Source of the DNA: an uncultured Lachnospiraceae bacterium
GTDB taxonomy: Bacteria; Bacillota; Clostridia; Lachnospirales; Lachnospiraceae
Direction of reading: 5' to 3'
Length of the DNA stretch: 64,000 nt
Assembly (NCBI GenBank): GCA_900550475.1
Contig: URSA01000007.1
Coordinates: 68,057-132,056 of the forward strand
Shown: piece by piece, positions 58,764 to 64,000 of the stretch
Layout: every line of letters starts with the position of its first letter
Position numbering within the stretch: position 1 is the stretch's first letter
Notes under the pieces: model-generated
The model's input: only the letters and a program-made list of their open reading frames with translations
Told to the model about the DNA's origin: nothing
The model's database searches: none
Made by a program: the position numbers and the translations under genes

Positions 58764-58798
58764 GGCTGCCGCTTCATTTTGAGGCGGCAGCCTTTTTT
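58764..58798 (+). terminator. Intrinsic terminator of the Hsp20 pair
   Basis: GGCTGCCGC (58764-58772) pairs with GCGGCAGCC (58784-58792), followed by TTTTTT. Confidence 0.9.
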
Positions 58799-58939
58799 CT
58801 GCCTTTTTCCCTCTCCCCCTGATGAGAATTTTCAATAGAAAGATTTCAGTTGAAATATGAGACACCCCGTTATAAGATAAATACAGAGTATTCCGCGGCG
58901 GGAACGAAGACCGGGGGAGGAAAGAAAGAGGATATCGAC

Positions 58940-60613
58940 ATGAAATTCAAAGACATGCCCTACGAAAGAGTGGACTTTGCGCAGGTTGAGAAAGAGATGA
59001 ATGCGCTGATCGCAGAGTTTGATTCGGCAAAGAGCGGCGAGGAGCAGTTTGAGGTACACAAAAAGTTTTACAAGCTGTGCGACCGCGTAGGCACCATGAT
59101 GACCATTGCAAGCATCCGGCATGATGTGGACACAGCAGACGCTTTCTACAATGCAGAGCAGGATTACTATGATGAGAACGGCCCGCTGTGGAGCAAGCTG
59201 GCAAACGAGTATCAGAAGAAAATGTATCATTCCCCCTACCGCGCATATCTGGAGGAGAAGATCGGCTCTGTTGCCTTCAAGAATCTGGAGCTGGCAATGA
59301 AGTCCTTTGATGAAAAGATCATGCCCCTTATGCAGGAGGAGAATGCGCTGACCACCGAGTACAGCAAGCTCATTGCAAGCGCTAAGATCGAGTGGGAGGG
59401 CGAGACTCTGAACCTTTCCCTGATGCGCCCGTACACCACCCATGTTGACAGGGAGATCCGTAAAAAGGCAAGCAAGAAGCTGGTGGCATTCTTTGAGGAG
59501 AATGCGGAGAAGCTGGATGAGATCTACGACAAGCTGGTGAAGAACAGAGATGCGCAGGCGAAGGCGCTGGGCTACGACAATTATCTGGAGCTCGGCTACT
59601 ACCGCATGCAGCGCAACTGCTACACCAAGGAGGATGTGGAGCGCTTCCGCAACCAGATCAAGAAGGATTTTGTTCCCTTTGCAGAGAAGCTGCATGAGCG
59701 CAGGAGACAGAGACTGGGTCTGGACAAGCTGTATTTTTACGACGAGAGCGTTTATTTTGTAAACGGCAATCCCAAGCCCATCGGAACGCCGGACGAGATC
59801 ATGCAGAGCGGACAGAAGATGTACGCGGAGCTCTCCCCCGAGACGAAGGAGTTCTTCGATTTTATGATGGAGAACGAGCTGTTTGATGTTCTGGGAAGAA
59901 AGACCAAGAGAGCCGGCGGCTATATGACCTACCTGCCTCTGTATAATGCGCCCTTCATTTTTGCCAACTTCAACGGCACGGACGGGGATGTAAACGTGAT
60001 CACCCATGAGTGCGGACATGCATTCCAGGGTTATATTTCCGGCAAGGATCCCATTCAGGAGCACAGGGATATTACCATGGAGACAGCAGAGATCCACTCC
60101 ATGTCCATGGAATTTTTCACCGGAAAGTGGATGGAGCTGTTCTTCGGCGACAGGGCGGACGAGTACCGTGCAATGCATCTGGAGGATGCGGCGGCATTCA
60201 TTCCTTACGGCTGTATGGTGGACGAGTTCCAGCATATCGTTTATGAAAATCCGCAGATGACGCCTGCTGAGAGAAAGGCGGCATGGATGAAGCTGGAAAA
60301 GGAATACAGACCGCACATGGACTACGCAGACTGCGAGTTTTATGCACAGGGCGGTTTCTGGCAGAAGCAGCAGCACATCTACACCTACCCGCTTTACTAC
60401 ATTGACTACTGCATCGCCCAGACCTGCGCTATGGAGTACAAGGTGATGATGGATCAGGACTACAAGGCAGCGTGGGAGAGCTACCTGAAGCTCTGCAAGC
60501 TTTCCGCCAGCGACTTCTTTACCAATCTGGTAGAGCAGGTCGGTCTGGAGAATCCGTTCCACGAGGGATGTATCAAGGACATTGTGAGCAAGCTGGAAGA
60601 AAAACTGGCATAA
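58940..60613 (+). CDS. M3-family oligoendopeptidase (PepF-type)
   Basis: The start ATG 58940 (AGAGG upstream) begins 'MKFKDMPYERVDFAQVEKEM', the usual start in this group. The 557-residue product has the zinc motif 'HECGHAFQGY' (His356, Glu357, His360) and a downstream Glu in 'METAEIHSMSMEFF'. These enzymes cut short peptides in the cytoplasm. The gene ends before a strong terminator and a palindromic repeat. Confidence 0.92.
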   Translation: MKFKDMPYERVDFAQVEKEMNALIAEFDSAKSGEEQFEVHKKFYKLCDRVGTMMTIASIRHDVDTADAFYNAEQDYYDENGPLWSKLANEYQKKMYHSPYRAYLEEKIGSVAFKNLELAMKSFDEKIMPLMQEENALTTEYSKLIASAKIEWEGETLNLSLMRPYTTHVDREIRKKASKKLVAFFEENAEKLDEIYDKLVKNRDAQAKALGYDNYLELGYYRMQRNCYTKEDVERFRNQIKKDFVPFAEKLHERRRQRLGLDKLYFYDESVYFVNGNPKPIGTPDEIMQSGQKMYAELSPETKEFFDFMMENELFDVLGRKTKRAGGYMTYLPLYNAPFIFANFNGTDGDVNVITHECGHAFQGYISGKDPIQEHRDITMETAEIHSMSMEFFTGKWMELFFGDRADEYRAMHLEDAAAFIPYGCMVDEFQHIVYENPQMTPAERKAAWMKLEKEYRPHMDYADCEFYAQGGFWQKQQHIYTYPLYYIDYCIAQTCAMEYKVMMDQDYKAAWESYLKLCKLSASDFFTNLVEQVGLENPFHEGCIKDIVSKLEEKLA

Positions 60614-60628
60614 GTGACATACAAAGAG

Positions 60629-60667
60629 AAGCCCGTATTCGGTATCAAAGCCGGATGCGGGCTTTTT
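60629..60667 (+). terminator. Intrinsic terminator of the oligoendopeptidase gene
   Basis: AAGCCCGTATTCGG (60629-60642) pairs, with two G-U pairs, to CCGGATGCGGGCTT (60651-60664), followed by TTTTT. Confidence 0.88.
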
Positions 60668-60726
60668 GATATCACAGGGAAATTATTTCCCAATTTCCCT
60701 ATGATATCAAAAACCCTCAGGGAGGA
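60663..60726 (+). repeat. Palindromic repeat, partial copy 2
   Basis: TTTTTGATATCA then AGGGAAATT (60663-60684, one mismatch) is complementary to AATTTCCCT then TGATATCAAAAA (60692-60713) around a 7-base loop. It is followed by CCCTCAGGGAGGA, matching CCCTCCGGGCAGGA after copy 1 (47805 onward). After GGA the two copies diverge. As with copy 1 it starts in a terminator T-run. Confidence 0.8.
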
Positions 60727-60775
60727 CTTATATTGTAAAGGGTAGTTAAGAAAAAAGCACAAGAAAGGACAAAAA

Positions 60776-62604
60776 ATGAGAACAAAAAAAGCAGAAAATG
60801 AAAAGATTACTGCCCTCTACGAAAGACTTTCTCGTGATGATGAAATGGTAGGGGACAGTAACAGTATCGTCAACCAGAAGAAGATGCTTGAGGACTATGC
60901 AAAACAGAATGGCTATACCAACATAGAGCATTTCACAGATAACGGTTATTCCGGCGGTTCATTTGACAGACCGGACTGGAAAAGAATGGTAGCAGGAATT
61001 GAGGACGGAAGCATTGGCACAGTTATTGTAAAGGATATGAGCCGGATAGGGCGTGACTATCTGCAGGTGGGCTTTTATACGGAGGTCATGTTCAAGGAAA
61101 AGGAAGTCCACTTTATTGCGATTGCAAACGGAGTTGATAATCAGAAAAGAGAGAGCAGTGAGTTCGCCCCGTTTCTAAACATCATGAATGAGTGGTACAT
61201 TCGTGACTCCAGCCGGAAAGTGACTACGGTGCTTCGTGCAAGGGGAATGGAGGGAAAACACACCACCAATAATGCCATTTACGGTTACCGGAAAAGTGAG
61301 GAAGATAAAAACCAGTGGGTAATTGATGAAGAAGCTGCCGAGGTGGTACGCAGGATATACCGGATGTCTCTGGAGGGGAAAGAACCCTATGAGATTGCAA
61401 GGATACTTTCGGAGGAACAAATCGAGCGTCCATCCTATTATCTTGCCAAGCGGGGACTTGGAACCTGCCGTTCCAACAATGATACTGCAACCCCTTATGT
61501 GTGGCGTGGGGCAACGGTGAGGGATATTCTTTCCAAGCCGGAGTATATGAGGCATACCGTAAATTTCCGCTCTTATAAAGAGTCCTACAAGGATAAGAGG
61601 GCAAAAAAGACACCAAAAGAGGACTGGGTTATTTTCAAGAATACACAGGAAGCAATCGTTTCTGAAGAAATGTGGAATAAGGTGCAGGAACTGAGAAAGA
61701 CCGTCCGCAGGACGGATACAGTCGGCGAAGCCAATCCGTTTACGGGGCTTTTGTATTGTGCTGATTGCGGTGCGAAAATGTACAACCATCGTGGCGGAGC
61801 AGGAAGGGCAAGAAATTGGAAAGGGGAATTAAACGGAAAACGCAGACCGGATCGTGATGAGTATAACTGCTCCACCTATAACTTAAGCAGACAGAGTTAT
61901 GATAAACAGTGCAGCCAGCATTATATCAGGACAGAGGTTGTAAGAAAGCTGGTGCTGGAAACCATCAAAGCGGTCAGTGATTATGTGATTACCAATGAGG
62001 AGGAATTTATCAACAGGATATATTCCTCTTCGAGAGACAAGCAGAAAGAGAGCATAAGGTCTTTAAAGCGAAAAATTGCACAGGATACCAAGCGTGTAAA
62101 CGAGCTGAATATGCTGATGAAGAAACTGTATGAGGATAATATCAGCGGAAAGCTGTCTGACAAGCGTTTTGAATTTATGCTCAGCGAGTTTGAAAATGAA
62201 CAGGACACCCTTGAAAAATATCAATGGAAAATGCCAAAGCCGAGATTGAAAAATATGAGAGTGATACAGTCCGGGCAGACAAATTCATAGAACTTGTGAA
62301 ACGCTATACGGATTTCAGTGAATTAACTACCCCCATGCTGAATGAATTTGTGGAAAAGATACTTGTCCATGAAGCGGATTATTCCAGCGGTGAAAGGGTA
62401 CAGGAGATAGAGATATACCTGAACTTTATCGGGAAGTTTGAACTGCCTGTAAAAGAACCGACTGCGGAAGAAATTGCAGAGCATGAAAAGCTGAAAGCAC
62501 GCAGGGCAAAAAAAGCAGAATATAACCGCAGATACATGGAAAAGCGGAGAAAGCGTATCGCAGGGGAAGAACAGAAATTAAAGGAAGTCACAGTAAACGG
62601 TTAA
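60776..62604 (+). pseudogene. Large serine recombinase with a probable 1-bp frameshift
   Basis: The frame from ATG 60776 to TAA region 62290 encodes a resolvase catalytic domain ('ITALYERLSRDDE', Ser19), 'GSIGTVIVKDMSRIGRDYLQ', the recombinase domain ('GMEGKHTTNNAIYGY', 'WRGATVRDILSKPEYM'), a zinc ribbon ('CADCGAKMYNH') and coiled coil. The normal end ('ENAKAEIEKYESDTVRADKF', 'SELTTPMLNEFVEKILVHEA', 'IYLNFIGKFELP') lies in another frame starting at 62215. The switch maps to an A-run at 62214-62218 that has five A; six would restore the frame. This is either a disabling deletion or a sequence error. Confidence 0.75.
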
Positions 62605-62626
62605 GGGTATGGAGGATAGAGAGCTT

Positions 62627-62749
62627 ATGAAACAGGAAGAAATCAGAAAGTGTACAAAGGTTGTGGAACTGTTCCGCAGTATGATGGATGAATTGGGAGA
62701 TATGTGTGTGGTATATGATGTTAGGTTCGGCTTTATTGTACTGGAGTAG
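62627..62749 (+). pseudogene. Truncated small gene between the two recombinases
   Basis: A 40-residue frame starting MKQEEIRKCTKVVELFRSMM and ending 'VVYDVRFGFIVLE'. The end looks cut in the middle of a beta strand ('GFIVLE' where related small Lachnospiraceae proteins continue 'GFVxLKYY...'). It overlaps the 3' end of the minus-strand recombinase by 17 bases. An insertion boundary probably lies near 62735-62749. Family relationship is recalled, not computed. Confidence 0.45.
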
Positions 62750-64000
62750 CCCCATCAAAATCCGAACTCAGCGCCGACGCGATCTCGTCAAGCGAGATTG
62801 TCTGCGTCCCATGCTGATAGTTGTAGGTCAAGACCAGTTTATCATCGAACACATACACGGCGTTTACAAATGTATCAATCAGGCGTTTCTGAAAATCACG
62901 GTTTGCTGGATCGCCATGACGGAACTGCTCAAACCATGCCGTCATCTGTTCGCGGGTCAGCTTTGGCTTTTGCAGTTCAGCGGTCTGGATATTCACAAGG
63001 ATTTCTTCTTTTCGTGCTTCCAGCTCGTCAAGCCGCTGTTTGGTGGACGGCGTGAAAATGCCCTGCTCGATTGCTTTCAGAATGTTTCCAATGGAGGACT
63101 CGGTTTCCGCAAGCTGTGAACGAAGCGCAGGGGTTGTTGTGTCTTCCTGCTCCTGCATAACAAGAATTGCATCGATGAGCCTGTTAATCTTCTCTTCATC
63201 CATGACGCGCTGCATGGTCAGGTGGACAACAACACGTTCAATCCAGTCTTTGCGAACAGCCTTCTTGTCGCAATCCTTCAGGCGCTTCGCACCGCTGCAC
63301 TTGTAATAATAGTGCATAGCGCCGGTATGGCTCTTACCGCTTTCACCAACCATCATGCGCTCACACTTACCGCAGAACAGCTTTGTTGTCAGCAGATAGT
63401 CCTCTTTGGCTTTTGCCATCGCTGGCGCATGGCGGTTCTTCTCCATGCGCTCCTGCACACGGTTGAACAGGTCTTCCGGAATGATGGCGGGAACGCCGCC
63501 CTCAATCACAACATCCTGATAACGGTACTCGCCAATGTATTTGCGGTTTTTCAGCAGAGAGCTGAAACTATTGATATTGAACGGCTGTCCCTTTTTCGTT
63601 CTGAGTCCACGGACATTGAAATCTTCCACAATAGAACGAACCGATTTGCCGTCAGCATACTTCTCAAATACCTCAACCACTAATGGCGCAGTCGTAGGAT
63701 CAATCGCAAGCTTCTGTGCCTTCTTGTCCAACAGATAGCCGAGCGGAACGCCACCGCCGTTGTTTTTCCCTTTCAGCGCATTCTCTTTCTGTCCGCGATG
63801 GATTTTCTCTGATAGTTCAGCAGAATAGAACTCGGCATAGCCCTCCAGCATTGCTTCCAGAATAATACCCTCCGGGCCTTCGGAGATATGCTCTTTCGCA
63901 GAAATAACCTTTACGCCGTTCTTTTTCAGAATGTGCTTGTAGTGAGCGCTGTCGTAACGGTCGCGGGAAAAGCGGTCGAGCTTCCATACAAGCACAATCT
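62733..64000 (-). CDS. Large serine recombinase (5' part outside the window)
   Basis: The minus-strand frame is open to the window edge; the Met at 63995 lies inside a conserved motif ('VLVWKLDRFSRDRYDSAHYK'), so the true start is beyond position 64000. It has 'GIILEAMLEGYAEFYSAELS', the recombinase domain ('FNINSFSSLLKNRKYIGEYR'), a zinc ribbon ('CGKCERMM', 'YKCSGAKRLKDC') and a coiled coil with 'LTREQMTAWFEQFRHG' near the C-terminus, and ends with 'QTISLDEIASALSSDFDGA'. It mobilises an element that extends beyond the window. Confidence 0.9.
   Translation of the reverse strand, partial: IVLVWKLDRFSRDRYDSAHYKHILKKNGVKVISAKEHISEGPEGIILEAMLEGYAEFYSAELSEKIHRGQKENALKGKNNGGGVPLGYLLDKKAQKLAIDPTTAPLVVEVFEKYADGKSVRSIVEDFNVRGLRTKKGQPFNINSFSSLLKNRKYIGEYRYQDVVIEGGVPAIIPEDLFNRVQERMEKNRHAPAMAKAKEDYLLTTKLFCGKCERMMVGESGKSHTGAMHYYYKCSGAKRLKDCDKKAVRKDWIERVVVHLTMQRVMDEEKINRLIDAILVMQEQEDTTTPALRSQLAETESSIGNILKAIEQGIFTPSTKQRLDELEARKEEILVNIQTAELQKPKLTREQMTAWFEQFRHGDPANRDFQKRLIDTFVNAVYVFDDKLVLTYNYQHGTQTISLDEIASALSSDFDGATPVQ

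Noticed and set aside
62205..62290. Programmed -1 frameshift in the serine recombinase
   Set aside because: The local sequence (GAA AAA TAT) is not an X XXY YYZ heptamer and relatives of this family are single-frame genes, so a one-base deletion is simpler.

Overview
The window reads as a chromosomal segment of a Gram-positive, low-to-mid GC Clostridia-type bacterium, most likely Lachnospiraceae. The evidence is AGGAGG-type ribosome binding sites, sigma-A promoters, a T-box leader, a CIRCE (HrcA) operator, a DUF6273-type surface protein, and large serine recombinases. No rRNA, tRNA or CRISPR array was seen. The species cannot be named from the sequence alone.

Positions 1-41120 are one very long, tightly packed, co-directional gene cluster. 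It encodes a contractile injection system (CIS) of the eCIS/Afp/PVC lineage. In order it holds: a coiled-coil protein with a stalk-like C-terminus (partial), a Pvc16/DUF4255 protein, an unknown protein, a DUF4280 PAAR-like tip, the sheath, the tube, a tail-assembly chaperone pair apparently made by programmed -1 frameshifting, a second tube-like protein with a 19-residue tandem-repeat tail, a long coiled-coil protein at the tape-measure position, two CIS_tube/LysM-type hub proteins, a gpD-like hub, a gp5-like spike, gp25, two baseplate J-type wedge proteins and a gpI-like tail protein. No tail fibre or lysis gene is present. Instead there follow a 16-helix MFS-like membrane protein and a D-Ala-D-Ala-ligase-like ATP-grasp enzyme. 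Next comes a partner-switching signalling block: a membrane dCache-HAMP-PP2C phosphatase, a STAS protein, an FtsE-like ATPase and an RsbW-like kinase. The cluster ends with AAA+ ATPase, GNAT protein, a 1960-residue protein with a C-terminal kinase-like domain, an 851-residue protein with a C-terminal ADP-ribosyltransferase motif set, and a second AAA+ ATPase. The last two large proteins are the best candidates for injected effectors.

Positions 41135-47214 are accessory: a Phd/PIN toxin-antitoxin pair, a MerR regulator divergent from a sortase-type surface protein behind a 19-bp-spacer promoter, and an AT-rich AlbA_2/Schlafen-type ATP-binding regulator flanked on both sides by clusters of a CTCAAA motif.

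Positions 47414-60613 are a more ordinary chromosomal stretch: a T-box leader and CstA-family transporter separated by a palindromic repeat, two chemoreceptors (the second behind another MerR-type promoter next to a MerR gene), TcdA, a DUF3737 protein, a MalY/PatB lyase carrying an antitoxin-like C-terminal extension beside a truncated RelE/ParE toxin, a CIRCE-controlled tandem pair of Hsp20 chaperones, and an M3 oligoendopeptidase.

Positions 60664-64000 are mobile DNA: a second copy of the palindromic repeat, a frameshifted large serine recombinase, a truncated small gene, and a second serine recombinase on the opposite strand that runs off the window end.
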